Source: Pseudomonas sp. NFIX28
GTDB taxonomy: Bacteria; Pseudomonadota; Gammaproteobacteria; Pseudomonadales; Pseudomonadaceae
Reading direction: 5' to 3'
DNA: 64,000 nucleotides
NCBI RefSeq assembly: GCF_900107395.1
Contig: NZ_FNPW01000017.1
Span: 81,880-145,879 of the forward strand
Positions 18,750 to 27,313 of the stretch are shown here, piece by piece; position 1 is the first letter of the stretch; each line of letters starts with the position of its first letter. The position numbers and the translations under genes were made by a program. The notes below the pieces were generated by a model, which did not search any database, was not told the DNA's origin, and was given only the letters and a program-made list of their open reading frames with translations.

Positions 18750-19328
18750 TCAACTTCCGACCGCCGGGCAAGGCCCGCCGGCCGCGGCCCACAGCTTGAA
18801 CTGGCTGACGAACACCTCATGGGGCACCGCTACCGGCGCACGGTTGCCGCCGGGGTTCCAGCCCCACAACACCAGCTTGTCTTCGCTGACATGCTTGATC
18901 AGCGCGGCAAAGTCGCGATCGCCATTGCTGGCCCTGTCCTTGATCATCTGGCACAGCCGGTCGGCCGGCAGGCCGATCCAGGCCATCTTGTGCGCCGCCG
19001 GCGGCAGGCTCCAGTGCGGCGCCCCCGGTGGCGCGTGGGGGCCATAGCTGGCCGGCGGATTGTCTTCGCCATGGCAGGCGGCACACGGCAGCCCCGCCGC
19101 GCCCTTGCCGTCCAGGCCGCGAACCACGGCCATGGCATGGGGCGTGCCGGCGTCGAACTGCAGGGGTGCATCCCCGGGAATGTGGCAATTCTGGCAACGC
19201 GGGCTCTGGAACACCTTCTGCACCGTGGCGAACGCGGCGAGCGCCGGCTCATCGGCGGCGAACAGGTCCGAGGCGTAGCCGCCCAGGCCAACCAGGATCA
19301 GCGAGCCGAGGAACAGATGGCGCCTCAT
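18750..19328 (-). CDS. Diheme c-type cytochrome (electron acceptor of the Mo-hydroxylase)
   Basis: 192 residues with signal peptide (MRRHLFLGSLILVGLGGYASDLFA) and two CxxCH motifs, CQNCH (C45-H49) and CAACH (C82-H86), so a periplasmic diheme cytochrome. It lies directly after iorB, start one base past its stop. It probably takes electrons from the molybdenum enzyme to the respiratory chain, as in other isoquinoline-oxidoreductase-like clusters. Confidence 0.82.
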   Translation of the reverse strand: MRRHLFLGSLILVGLGGYASDLFAADEPALAAFATVQKVFQSPRCQNCHIPGDAPLQFDAGTPHAMAVVRGLDGKGAAGLPCAACHGEDNPPASYGPHAPPGAPHWSLPPAAHKMAWIGLPADRLCQMIKDRASNGDRDFAALIKHVSEDKLVLWGWNPGGNRAPVAVPHEVFVSQFKLWAAAGGPCPAVGS

Positions 19329-19329
19329 C

Positions 19330-21477
19330 TCACACCCCCGCCAGTTGCAGCGGCAGCTCGCGCAGGCGCTGGCCGGTCAGGGCGAATACCGCGTTGGCCA
19401 CCGCCGGCGCCGTGGGCGGCACGCCCGCCTCGCCAATACCGCCGGGCTTGTCGCTGCTGGCCACTATATGCACCTCGACCTGGGGCATTTCGTTGAGGCG
19501 CAACACCTGGAAATCGTGATAGTTGGACTGCACCACCCGGCCATCCTTGAAGGAAATGCGGCTGTGCAGGGCCATGCCCAGGCCAAAGGTGATGCACGAC
19601 TCCATCTGTGCGGCGATGCTTTGCGGGTTCACCGCCACCCCGCAATCCACCGCGCAGACCACCCGGTGCACGCGAATCTGCTCGGCGTCCTGGGACACCT
19701 CGGCCACTTGCGCCACGTAGCTGCCGAAAGACTCATGCACCGCAACGCCCAGCGCATGGCCGTTGGGCACCGGCTTGCCCCAGCCTGCCTTTTCCACCGC
19801 CAGGTTGAGGACCCCAAGGTGCCGCGGGTGGTCCTTGAGCAGGGTGCGGCGGTATTCCACCGGGTCCTGGCCCGCCGCGTCGGCCATCTCATCGATCAAC
19901 GACTCGACGACGAACGCCGTGTGGGTATGGCCCACGGAGCGCATCCACAGCACGGTGATGCCAGTCATCGGCGAATGCAGCTCGACCCGGTGGTTCGGTG
20001 TGCCCTTGAGGTAAGGCCCGTCCGCCAGGCCCTCGACCGAAGTGTTGTCGATACCGTTCTTGACGAAGCTGGCCTCGAACGAGGTGCCCGCCATGATCGA
20101 CTGCCCCACCAACACATGCTGCCAGGCCAGCGGCAGGCCCTTGGCGTCCAGGCCGACCTGCGCCTGGTGCAGGAATGCCGAGCGGAAGTAGCCGCCGCGC
20201 ACGTCGTCTTCCCGCGACCAGACGGTTTTCACCGGCGCTCCGGCGGCCTTGGCCACTTCCACCGCCTCGCTGACGAAGTCCGAGGTCGGGTTGGCCCGGC
20301 GGCCGAAACCACCGCCTAGAAATTGCGTATGGATCTGTACCTGTTCCGGCTTGAGCCCGGTGATCTTCGACGCGACCATCTGGTCCAGGGTCTGGAACTG
20401 GGTGCCGGTCCAGATCTCGCACTTGTCGGCGCCGATGCGCACCGTGCAGTTGAGCGGTTCCATCGGCGCATGGGCCAGGTACGGCACGCTGTATTCGGCC
20501 TTGAGCACCTGCGTCGCCTTGGCCATGCTCCCCGCCGCATCGCCGGCCTCGGCGGCCCGGGTGCCGGGGGTCGCCGCCAGTTTGCGAAAGCCCTGCATCA
20601 GGCTTTCGCTGCTCATGCTGGCGTTCGGCCCCAGGTCCCATTCGGCCTTGAGCGCATCGCGCCCCTGCTTGGCCGCCCAGTAATGCTCGGCCACCACCGC
20701 CACGCCCGTGGGCACCTGGAGCACCTTGAGTACCCCGGGCACCGCCAGCGCGGCCTCAGGGTCGAAGGACTTGAGCGTGCCGCCGAACACTGGCGAGCGC
20801 AGGACCACGGCGCTCAACAAGCCATCGAAATACATGTCCATGCCGAACTGCGCGCGGCCGGTGATTTTCTCCGGGGTATCCAGGCGCGGGGTCGGCTGGC
20901 CGATCAGCCGCCAGTCCTTGGCGTCCTTCAGGCGCAGCGAGGCCGGGTCCGGCACCGGCAGTTGCCCGGCCTCGTTGGCCAGCTCGCCATAGCTCAGGCG
21001 CTGGCTCCCCGCCACCACCCAGCCCTGCTCGGTGTGCAGGGTCGAGGGCGCGACCAGCAGGCGCTTGGCCGCCGCCTCGATCAGCATCTGCCGGGCCGCG
21101 GCGCCGGCCTGGCGATAGCGGTCGAACTCCATCCAGGTCGAGGTCGAGCCGCCGGTGATCTGCATCCCGCCGAACGCCGGCAAGCCATACACCGCGGCGG
21201 CCGGCGCATGTTCGACGCGGATCTTCGACCAGTCGGCATCCAGCTCCTCGGCGATCAGCATCGGCAGGCCGGTCCAGATGCCCTGGCCCATTTCCGAGTG
21301 GCCGAGCACCACGGTGACCATGCCGTCCGGGGCGATGCGCAAGAACGCATTGGGCACGAACTCTTCGCCCGCCGCGCGGGCAAAACGATTGGCGCCCGGG
21401 ATGACGAACGCCACCACCAGCCCGCCGCCGAGCAGCGCGCCAGCCTTGAGAAATCCGCGACGCGATGGCGTGATCAT
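19330..21477 (-). CDS. iorB: Molybdopterin-binding subunit, xanthine dehydrogenase/isoquinoline 1-oxidoreductase family
   Basis: 715 residues. The N-terminus has a Tat signal 'SRRGFLKAGALLGGGLVVAF', so the folded holoenzyme is exported to the periplasm. The Mo-cofactor regions are visible as 'FLGGGFGRRANPTSDF' and 'GIGEAGVPPTAPAVANAV', with the catalytic Glu in GxGEAG. This is the large subunit of a two-subunit hydroxylase without an FAD subunit, as in isoquinoline 1-oxidoreductase or periplasmic aldehyde oxidoreductases. The substrate cannot be assigned. It follows iorA by 21 bp. Confidence 0.85.
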   Translation of the reverse strand: MITPSRRGFLKAGALLGGGLVVAFVIPGANRFARAAGEEFVPNAFLRIAPDGMVTVVLGHSEMGQGIWTGLPMLIAEELDADWSKIRVEHAPAAAVYGLPAFGGMQITGGSTSTWMEFDRYRQAGAAARQMLIEAAAKRLLVAPSTLHTEQGWVVAGSQRLSYGELANEAGQLPVPDPASLRLKDAKDWRLIGQPTPRLDTPEKITGRAQFGMDMYFDGLLSAVVLRSPVFGGTLKSFDPEAALAVPGVLKVLQVPTGVAVVAEHYWAAKQGRDALKAEWDLGPNASMSSESLMQGFRKLAATPGTRAAEAGDAAGSMAKATQVLKAEYSVPYLAHAPMEPLNCTVRIGADKCEIWTGTQFQTLDQMVASKITGLKPEQVQIHTQFLGGGFGRRANPTSDFVSEAVEVAKAAGAPVKTVWSREDDVRGGYFRSAFLHQAQVGLDAKGLPLAWQHVLVGQSIMAGTSFEASFVKNGIDNTSVEGLADGPYLKGTPNHRVELHSPMTGITVLWMRSVGHTHTAFVVESLIDEMADAAGQDPVEYRRTLLKDHPRHLGVLNLAVEKAGWGKPVPNGHALGVAVHESFGSYVAQVAEVSQDAEQIRVHRVVCAVDCGVAVNPQSIAAQMESCITFGLGMALHSRISFKDGRVVQSNYHDFQVLRLNEMPQVEVHIVASSDKPGGIGEAGVPPTAPAVANAVFALTGQRLRELPLQLAGV

Positions 21478-21498
21478 GCCTTGCCCCCTTTAGCCGGT

Positions 21499-21954
21499 TC
21501 AGCCGATTTGCGCGGCACGCTTGACCGCCGCGCGGATTCGCGGGTAGGTGCCGCAGCGGCAGATATTGCCGGACAGCGCCTGGTCGATATCGCTGTCGGT
21601 GGGCGACGGGATCTTCGCCAGCAAGGCCGCGGCCGACATGATCTGCCCCGACTGGCAGTACCCGCATTGCACCACGTCCAGTTCGGCCCAGGCCCGCTGC
21701 ACCGGGTGCGAGCCGTCCACGGACAGGCCCTCGATGGTGAGGATCTTCTGCCCGTTGGCCACGGTCGCCGCCGGGGTGACGCAGGAACGCAGCGGCGCGC
21801 CGTCGACATGCACGGTGCAGGCGCCGCACTGGGCGATGCCGCAGCCGAACTTGGTGCCGGTCAGGTGCGCCACATCGCGCAACACCCAGAGCAGCGGCAT
21901 GTCCGCGGGCACCTCGAGCTGCTGGTCCTTGCCATTGATATTGAGTGTCAGCAT
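21499..21954 (-). CDS. iorA: (2Fe-2S)-binding subunit of isoquinoline-1-oxidoreductase-type enzyme
   Basis: 151 residues with two iron-sulfur domains. The plant-ferredoxin type ligands are C38, C43, C46 and C58 ('FGCGIAQCGACTVHVDG', 'SC'). The C-terminal helical domain has 'QCGYCQSGQIM' and 'NICRCGTYPRIR'. It shuttles electrons from the Mo site of IorB to the cytochrome. There is no signal peptide, so it probably exports with IorB through Tat. First gene of the iorAB-cytochrome operon. Confidence 0.9.
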   Translation of the reverse strand: MLTLNINGKDQQLEVPADMPLLWVLRDVAHLTGTKFGCGIAQCGACTVHVDGAPLRSCVTPAATVANGQKILTIEGLSVDGSHPVQRAWAELDVVQCGYCQSGQIMSAAALLAKIPSPTDSDIDQALSGNICRCGTYPRIRAAVKRAAQIG

Positions 21955-22106
21955 GCATGACTCCTCAGGCCGAAGGGGGGACAGGATTCACGGGATCCTG
22001 GAGCGGTGTCGCCGTGGCCGAAGGCCTACGCGCGCCGCGAGGTTTTCCATTCAGCTAAGCGCAATTTGCCGAACAGGCCGGATTCTGCGACCGCCGGTCA
22101 TGCGCC

Positions 22107-22131
22107 CACCGCCCTCGGATGAAGGGCGGTG
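22107..22131. other. Hairpin in the iorA / VOC-gene divergent intergenic region
   Basis: Perfect 9-bp stem caccgccct / agggcggtg with a 7-base loop, about 80 bp before the VOC-gene start. There is no T-run. It could be an operator or a 5'UTR hairpin. The rest of the 260-bp region shows no gene. Confidence 0.35.
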
Positions 22132-22214
22132 AGTTGTCGATCTACGGCAACCCCGGACGACTATCGGCTGGCTACGCTTGCTCAAGCGTGGACCATCCGC
22201 CGAGGAGAACCGTC

Positions 22215-22718
22215 ATGCCGCACATTCATCGCATTACCCCCTGCCTGTGGTTCGACCACCAGGCCGAAGCCGCCGCGCAGTTCTACTGCTCGGTGTTCGA
22301 GCATTCGCGCATCACCGCCCTCACCCACTACGGCAAGGCCGGGTTCGAGCTCCACGGCCGCCCCGAAGGCTCGGTGATGACCGTGTCCTTCGAGCTCGAC
22401 GGCCAGACCTTCACCGGCCTCAACGGCGGCCCGGTGTTCCGGTTCAACGAAGCGATCTCCCTGCAGGTCAACTGCCAGAACCAGGGGGAAATCGATCATT
22501 TCTGGAGCGCGCTGTCTTATGGCGGCGATCCCCAGGCCCAGCAGTGCGGTTGGCTCAAGGACAAGTTCGGGCTGTCCTGGCAGATCATCCCCAGCGCGCT
22601 GAATCACTGGATGACCGACCCCGATACGACCAAGTCGCAGCGGGTGATGCAGACCCTGCTGCAGATGAAAAAACTCGATATCGCCGCGCTGGAGCGAGCC
22701 TTCGCCGGCCAGAGCTAA
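22215..22718 (+). CDS. VOC-superfamily (PhnB / 3-demethylubiquinone-like) protein
   Basis: 167 residues with paired beta-alpha-beta-beta-beta units: 'PHIHRITPCLWFDHQAEAAAQFYCSVFEHSRI' then 'FNEAISLQVNCQNQGEIDHFWSAL'. 'CGWLKDKFGLSWQIIP' is the standard ending of this PhnB-like subfamily. Enzymatic role unknown. Start 22215 (MPHIHRITP) follows GAGGAGA about 8 bp upstream. It precedes the AraC gene by 39 bp, perhaps as a unit. Confidence 0.8.
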   Translation: MPHIHRITPCLWFDHQAEAAAQFYCSVFEHSRITALTHYGKAGFELHGRPEGSVMTVSFELDGQTFTGLNGGPVFRFNEAISLQVNCQNQGEIDHFWSALSYGGDPQAQQCGWLKDKFGLSWQIIPSALNHWMTDPDTTKSQRVMQTLLQMKKLDIAALERAFAGQS

Positions 22719-22757
22719 TACACTCGTTGGCCGACGCTTGCCGATGGGAGCCCTTTG

Positions 22758-23591
22758 ATGAAGCCAAATTTGAGCCGCCACCTCGATACCGCCCCGCAGT
22801 TCTGGCGCGATGCGGCGCTGCCCTTTATCGAAGCCCGCTCGATCGCCGATGGGCGCAAGGTCTGTTACGCCCGGCATGCCCACGAGCATTTTTCCATCGG
22901 CGCCATCACCGCCGGCTACAGCACCTACCTGCACGAGCAAGCGCAATTTCGCATCGGTGTAGGCACCGTGGTGCTGATGAACCCCGGCGAAGTGCACGCC
23001 TGCAACCCGATCGACGACCAGCCCTGGTCGTACCTCATGCTCTATGTCGATACATCCTGGCTGACCGACCTGCAGCACCAATTGGGGTTCAGCCAGGACT
23101 TGGGCTTTCGCGCCTTTGCCACGCCCCACAGCGACGATCCCGAGCTCTACGCCGGGCTCAATCGCCTGTATGAGGTGCTGGTGGACGAACAGGCCGAGAC
23201 GCTGCACAAACACAGCGCCACGGTGACGTTTTTCAGCGACCTGCAGCAGCGCCTGAACCCGGCAGGCCGGCCGCCGCGCGAAAGTAACCAGAAGCTGCAA
23301 CGGGCCGCCGACTACATCCGCGAACACTGCACCCGCTCGCTGAAACTAGAGGAAATCTGCCAGGCCGCCGAGCTGTCGCCGTCCTACCTGATTCGCGCCT
23401 TCAAGCAGCATTACGGCATGACGCCCCACGCCTTTGTGGTCAACCAGCGGGTGCAATTCGCCCAGGCCCGGCTGCGCGACGGCGAGCCGATCGCCGACGT
23501 GGCCCTGGAAGCCGGCTTCGCCGACCAGGCGCATTTCCAGCGCGCGTTCAAGCAGCACCTGGCGGCGACGCCGGGGCAATATCGCGGGTGA
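22758..23591 (+). CDS. AraC-family transcriptional regulator
   Basis: 277 residues. N-terminal cupin sensor ('RKVCYARHAHEHFSIGAITAGYSTY', 'LMNPGEVHACNPIDDQPWSY'). The C-terminal double HTH has 'LKLEEICQAAELSPSYLIRAFKQHYGMTPHAFVVNQRVQ' and 'IADVALEAGFADQAHFQRAFKQHLAATPGQY'. It probably controls the divergent LysE exporter or nearby amino-acid genes. Start is the ATG at 22758; a TTG immediately before it is in frame. Confidence 0.85.
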   Translation: MKPNLSRHLDTAPQFWRDAALPFIEARSIADGRKVCYARHAHEHFSIGAITAGYSTYLHEQAQFRIGVGTVVLMNPGEVHACNPIDDQPWSYLMLYVDTSWLTDLQHQLGFSQDLGFRAFATPHSDDPELYAGLNRLYEVLVDEQAETLHKHSATVTFFSDLQQRLNPAGRPPRESNQKLQRAADYIREHCTRSLKLEEICQAAELSPSYLIRAFKQHYGMTPHAFVVNQRVQFAQARLRDGEPIADVALEAGFADQAHFQRAFKQHLAATPGQYRG

Positions 23592-23615
23592 CGCCTCCCA
23601 GCCTCCCCCGCTTGC

Positions 23616-23653
23616 GTAGGAGCGAGCGGGCGGCGATCCGACTTGCCCGCGAA
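23616..23653. repeat. REP-type palindrome
   Basis: gtaggagcgagcggg ... acttgcccgcgaa, the fluorescens-complex REP core, between the convergent AraC and LysE-family genes. A possible transcript-end stabiliser. Confidence 0.6.
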
Positions 23654-23691
23654 AGCCATGACGCGAAACACCTGGCACACCGCTCAAATGC

Positions 23692-24279
23692 TCAAGGCAA
23701 CAACAGATACACCGCGCTCGCCACCAGCAACAACGCCATGCTGCGGTTGAACAGGCGCATGCCCTTCGGGTTGCTCAGGTACTGGCGCAAAAAGGTCCCG
23801 GCGTAGGCCCAGCAGGCAATCGACAGATAACAGATCACCAGGTACACCAACGCGAACTGCCACACCAGCAGCGCCTCGCCATTGGCGGCAAACGCCCCCA
23901 TGCCGGCGACGCAGGCCAGCCAGGCCTTGGGATTGAGCCACTGCATGAGCGCGCCGTACCAGGCCGACGGCGCCTTGGTGTCGCCATTGCTGCCCAGCCG
24001 GCCGTCATCGGCCGCCAGCTTCCAGGCCATGAACAGCAAGAAGGCGACCCCGAACAGCTGGATGCCGCGGGTGAGGAACGGCCATAGCCGCAACAGCTCG
24101 TGCAAGCCCAGGCCGATCAGCACCAGCAACAGGACAAAGCCCAGGGTTGCGCCACCGACGTGCCGCAGGCTGGCGCGAAAGCCGAACTGCGCGCCAGAAC
24201 TCAGGGCCACGATATTGACCGGGCCCGGGGTAATCGAAGAGGCTAGCGCGAAGGCCGCCATGGAAAACATTACGCTCAT
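23692..24279 (-). CDS. LysE/RhtB-family amino-acid exporter
   Basis: 195 residues, about six membrane helices. 'SSITPGPVNIVALSSGAQFGFRASLRHVGGATLGF' is the LysE/RhtB N-terminal signature, and 'WLNPKAWLACVAGMGAF' is the central conserved segment. Exported substrate unknown. ATG 24279 was chosen over an in-frame GTG at 24282 (GAAGGT box upstream). Confidence 0.82.
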   Translation of the reverse strand: MSVMFSMAAFALASSITPGPVNIVALSSGAQFGFRASLRHVGGATLGFVLLLVLIGLGLHELLRLWPFLTRGIQLFGVAFLLFMAWKLAADDGRLGSNGDTKAPSAWYGALMQWLNPKAWLACVAGMGAFAANGEALLVWQFALVYLVICYLSIACWAYAGTFLRQYLSNPKGMRLFNRSMALLLVASAVYLLLP

Positions 24280-24381
24280 CACACACCTTCAAAGGATCAA
24301 TCGGAGAGTCCGGTGGCCAAGGTAGGTGCGCGAGCCTTGCCTGTATTGAAGAAAATACCCCCTCGCTCACGGACGAACCCT

Positions 24382-24969
24382 ATGCCCGATGCCTCCTGCG
24401 CGACCACCATCACCGCCCGCCTGCTGTTGCGGGCGCCGACCGCCGCTGACCTGGACGTCGTCCAACTGATCCACGGCGATCCGCGGACCCAGCGCTACAA
24501 CCCGGCCGGCCCCGACAGTCGCGAAAGCTGCCGGCAACGGCTGCTGGGTTGGATAGAACACTGGCGGGATCAGGGTTTCGGCTATTGGGTGGTCTGCGAC
24601 CGTACCCAAGCGGAACGGGTGCTGGGGTTCGGCGGCGTCATGCACAGCCGCTTCGGCGAGCGCAGCGGGCTGAACCTGTACTTTCGCTTCATCGTCGAGG
24701 CCTGGGGCCAGGGCTACGCCAGCGAAATGGCCGGCGCCGCGCTGCACCTGGCGTTCCGCGTGCTGGGCAAGGCACAGGTGATCGGCCTGGTGCGCCCCGA
24801 TAACCTGCCATCGCGGCGTGCCCTGGAACGCCTGGGCCTGACCCGCGACGGCGCGCTGGAGGACTTTCCCGGCCTGCCCCCCAGCCTGCTGTACAGCCTC
24901 AACGCCGAGCGCTATTTCGCCGCCCAGGCCACCTCGCCCAACGACACCCAGCGGAGCCTCGAACCATGA
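24382..24969 (+). CDS. GNAT-family N-acetyltransferase (RimJ/RimL-like)
   Basis: 195 residues, Acetyltransf_3 type: 'ITARLLLRAPTAADLDVVQLIHGDPRTQRY' at the N-terminus, and 'EAWGQGYASEMAGAALHLAF' (acetyl-CoA loop W-G-Q-G-Y-A) with 'NLPSRRALERLGLTRDG'. Possible protein-N-terminal or antibiotic acetyltransferase; substrate unknown. The last codons overlap the start of the next GNAT gene by 4 bp. Confidence 0.82.
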   Translation: MPDASCATTITARLLLRAPTAADLDVVQLIHGDPRTQRYNPAGPDSRESCRQRLLGWIEHWRDQGFGYWVVCDRTQAERVLGFGGVMHSRFGERSGLNLYFRFIVEAWGQGYASEMAGAALHLAFRVLGKAQVIGLVRPDNLPSRRALERLGLTRDGALEDFPGLPPSLLYSLNAERYFAAQATSPNDTQRSLEP

Positions 24970-25472
24970 GCCAGATCGAACTCCACCCAGCCCAGCGCGA
25001 CGAGCTGGAATGCCTTGAAAACCTGATGCAGTTCTACCTGTACGAACTCAGCGAGTGGCTGCCGCTCCAGCTGGGCCGCCATGGCCTGTTCGCGATTCAG
25101 CCGCAGGCCGAATACTGGCGCCAGCCCGGCACCCGCCCCTGGTTGCTGCGGGTCGACGGCGAGCTGGCGGGCTTTGCCATCGTCGACGAGCAGGTGCATT
25201 TTGCCGAGGTGCAGTACAACCTTGCCTACTTCTTCGTGGCCCGGCGCTTTCGCGGGCATGGCGTCGGCAGCCAGGCGGTGGCGCAACTGCTGGCGCAATT
25301 GCCCGGGCACTGGCAGATCTTCCACATCGAGGCCAACCCGCCGGCCCGGGCATTCTGGGCCCGGGTCATTCCCGCGCTCAGCCAGGATGCCTACAGCCGC
25401 CACCCGATCACGGCAGACGGCTACCCCTGCACCCTGTATAAATTCAACACCCTGGCATTGCCCGGGCAATGA
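24966..25472 (+). CDS. GNAT-family N-acetyltransferase
   Basis: 168 residues; the start overlaps the upstream GNAT stop (ATGA), so the two are translationally coupled. The beta4-alpha3 segment 'NLAYFFVARRFRGHGVGSQAVAQLL' has the R-x-x-G-x-G acetyl-CoA loop, and 'IEANPPARAFWARVIPAL' is the usual end. It differs from the first GNAT in subfamily, so they are not simple duplicates. Substrate unknown. Confidence 0.82.
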   Translation: MSQIELHPAQRDELECLENLMQFYLYELSEWLPLQLGRHGLFAIQPQAEYWRQPGTRPWLLRVDGELAGFAIVDEQVHFAEVQYNLAYFFVARRFRGHGVGSQAVAQLLAQLPGHWQIFHIEANPPARAFWARVIPALSQDAYSRHPITADGYPCTLYKFNTLALPGQ

Positions 25473-25598
25473 GCGAGGTGAAAAAAACCTCGTCCCGCGT
25501 GCCTGCACCGGCAGGGATCCTGGGCCACGGCCGCTGACCGATTAACGCAAACCGCTGTTCCAGAGGCTTGCGACGATTGTTTCGCCGAATAAAAAAAT

Positions 25599-25655
25599 AT
25601 CACGCGTGAGCCATTGAGCAGCAATAAAATCCCCTGTAATGTTCTCACGCGTGAT
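25599..25655 (+). promoter_or_regulatory. Candidate promoter flanked by two identical palindromic operators
   Basis: TCACGCGTGA, itself a perfect palindrome, occurs at 25600-25609 and 25645-25654, centres 45 bp apart; the outer flanks (at...ag, ct...at) make the whole pair an inverted repeat. Between them lie TTGAGC (25614-25619) and TAATGT (25637-25642), 17 bp apart, a plausible -35/-10. The DNA here is AT-rich against GC-rich surroundings. The arrangement suggests repression of the yjfI operon 23 bp downstream. The regulator is not identified in the window. Confidence 0.6.
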
Positions 25656-25677
25656 ACGTGAATAGCGGAGTCACCCC

Positions 25678-26397
25678 ATGAAAAAGACCCACCCGGCCGG
25701 TCAGCCTGCTGACCCACGGGCTTCCTCAGAGAGTCGACAAGGAGAGCGCTCGAACCCTTTCAGCGTCAAGGCAGCCAGCAGCAAGGCATCCGGCAAGAAA
25801 CCGTCGAGCTTCTACATGAAGCAGATGCGCGCGGGCCTGAGTGCCGCTGGTTATGTGAAACATGAAACCTGGGTACTTCCGGAAAACCGGAGCGTGCTCA
25901 AGCACATTGAGAAGAAGCTGCGCCAACCCCTGATAGGCGGCGCACCGGTATTGGAGACCGACATGATTGCAGGTGAGAACTGGACCATCGACCGCCTCTT
26001 CGGCGCCTTGCAGGCCCTGGACGAAGTGACCTCGAACGACATCGGCCTGAGCCTGATTCAAGGCGCCGAGCAAAGCATCAAGCTGGAAATGCACGAGTTC
26101 GGCGGCCTGCCGATCTACATCGCGGTGGTCGGCGAGCAGATCATCGTCGACACCGTGCTGGTGGACCTGGAGTCGATTAACGACGTCGCCCGTTTCAATG
26201 ACGCCGTACTGCGCAGCCGGGAGATGTTCCCCCTCTCCTCGATCGGCATCGAGACCATGCCCAACGGCCAGACCGTCTACAACATGTTCGGCGCCCTGAG
26301 CTCGAGCTCGAACCTGACCAATGTGGTGACCGAGGTCAAGACCCTGGTGGACAACGTCCAACGCGCCACCGAAGCCTTCGAAAGCTTCTTCAACTGA
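25678..26397 (+). CDS. yjfI: YjfI-like protein with DUF2170 domain
   Basis: 239 residues. The first ~45 are low-complexity Ser/Ala/Lys. Residues ~45-85 ('FYMKQMRAGLSAAGYVKHETWVLPENRSVLKHIEKKLRQP') are the YjfI N-terminal helix-strand region. The rest is DUF2170 ('NWTIDRLFGALQAL', 'GGLPIYIAVVGEQIIVDTVLVDLESIND'). No enzyme motifs. First gene of an operon equivalent to E. coli yjfIJKLMC; always linked to the PspA paralogue, so probably an adaptor. RBS-like gcggag upstream of ATG 25678. Confidence 0.75.
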   Translation: MKKTHPAGQPADPRASSESRQGERSNPFSVKAASSKASGKKPSSFYMKQMRAGLSAAGYVKHETWVLPENRSVLKHIEKKLRQPLIGGAPVLETDMIAGENWTIDRLFGALQALDEVTSNDIGLSLIQGAEQSIKLEMHEFGGLPIYIAVVGEQIIVDTVLVDLESINDVARFNDAVLRSREMFPLSSIGIETMPNGQTVYNMFGALSSSSNLTNVVTEVKTLVDNVQRATEAFESFFN

Positions 26398-26423
26398 TTG
26401 CCGAGAACCTGGAGTACCGCGAC

Positions 26424-27125
26424 ATGACTCAGTCCATCTGGAACAAACTCTTCACCGCCCTGCGCGGCGGCGCCAACGAAGTCGGCGAAAGCATCGTCGA
26501 CCACCAGGCCTTGCGCATCCTCGACCAGGAAATCCGCGACGCCGACAACGCCCTGTCCAACGCCAAGCGCGAACTGGTCAGCATCATGGCCAAGCACAAG
26601 CTGGCCTCGGAGCGCGTGAGCGAGTTCACCGCGAAGATCACCGACCTGGAATCCAAGGCCGTGGCCGCCTTGCAGGCCAACCGCGAAGACCTGGCCCTGG
26701 AAGTCGCCGAGGCCATCTCGACCCTGACCACCAGCCTGGAAGCGGAACAAAAGCAAGCCAGCGAATTCGGCACCTACGCCGAAAACATGCGCAAGGACAT
26801 CGGCAAGGCCGAAGCGCGCATCCGCAGCCTGCGCCAGCAAGTGGACATGGCCAAGGCCCGCGAGAGCGTGCAGAAGGCCCAGGTCAGTGCCTCGATCGCC
26901 AGCGGCGGCGCCAATGGCAAGCTGGAAACCGCGGTCAACACCCTGAGCCGCCTGCAAGCCAAGCAAGACCAGCGCGCAGCGGAATTGGAAGCCCAGGAGC
27001 AACTGGCCGACTCGGCCAATGGCAACGACCTGGAACGCCGCCTGCGCGAAGCCAACATCGTGCCCGACCAAGGCAGCGCCAACGCCATCCTCGAGCGCCT
27101 GAAGAAACAGAAGTCGGCCGAATAA
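26424..27125 (+). CDS. yjfJ: PspA/IM30 (ESCRT-III superfamily) protein, YjfJ type
   Basis: 233 residues, almost entirely coiled coil: 'WNKLFTALRGGANEVGESIVDHQALRILDQEIRDADNALSNAKRELVSIMAKHKLA', Glu/Lys/Ala heptads to ~190, then 'NGNDLERRLREANIVPDQGSANAILERLKKQ'. PspA-type proteins bind stressed inner membrane and polymerise. The N-terminal amphipathic helix is less marked than in classical PspA, and there is no pspBC or PspF nearby, which fits the YjfJ branch. Follows yjfI by 26 bp. Confidence 0.82.
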   Translation: MTQSIWNKLFTALRGGANEVGESIVDHQALRILDQEIRDADNALSNAKRELVSIMAKHKLASERVSEFTAKITDLESKAVAALQANREDLALEVAEAISTLTTSLEAEQKQASEFGTYAENMRKDIGKAEARIRSLRQQVDMAKARESVQKAQVSASIASGGANGKLETAVNTLSRLQAKQDQRAAELEAQEQLADSANGNDLERRLREANIVPDQGSANAILERLKKQKSAE

Positions 27126-27170
27126 GCCCTCTGGAGCGGTAAAAAGGCACGCGGCGCGATGCCAATAAAA

Positions 27171-27274
27171 CTGTAGGAGCACAGCTTGCTCGCGATGGTC
27201 GTTAACGATATCGCGTACTGGCTGGATGAGCGCGGTGTTCTCCAGTGCATCGCGAGCAAGCTGCGCTCCTACAG
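27171..27274. repeat. REP pair (BIME-like) inside the yjf locus
   Basis: ctgtaggagcacagcttgct ... agcaagctgcgctcctacag: two outward arms of one long inverted repeat around a ~50-base centre. It separates yjfI-yjfJ from the rhomboid gene and may end or attenuate the first transcript. Confidence 0.75.
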
Positions 27275-27313
27275 TGGATCACCTGCGCTTAACCGACCTC
27301 CTGGAGGGCCTCG

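Noticed and set aside
25474..25492. CGAGGT/ACCTCG hairpin after the GNAT pair as terminator
   Set aside because: The A-run is in the loop and no T-run follows the stem; too weak to call.
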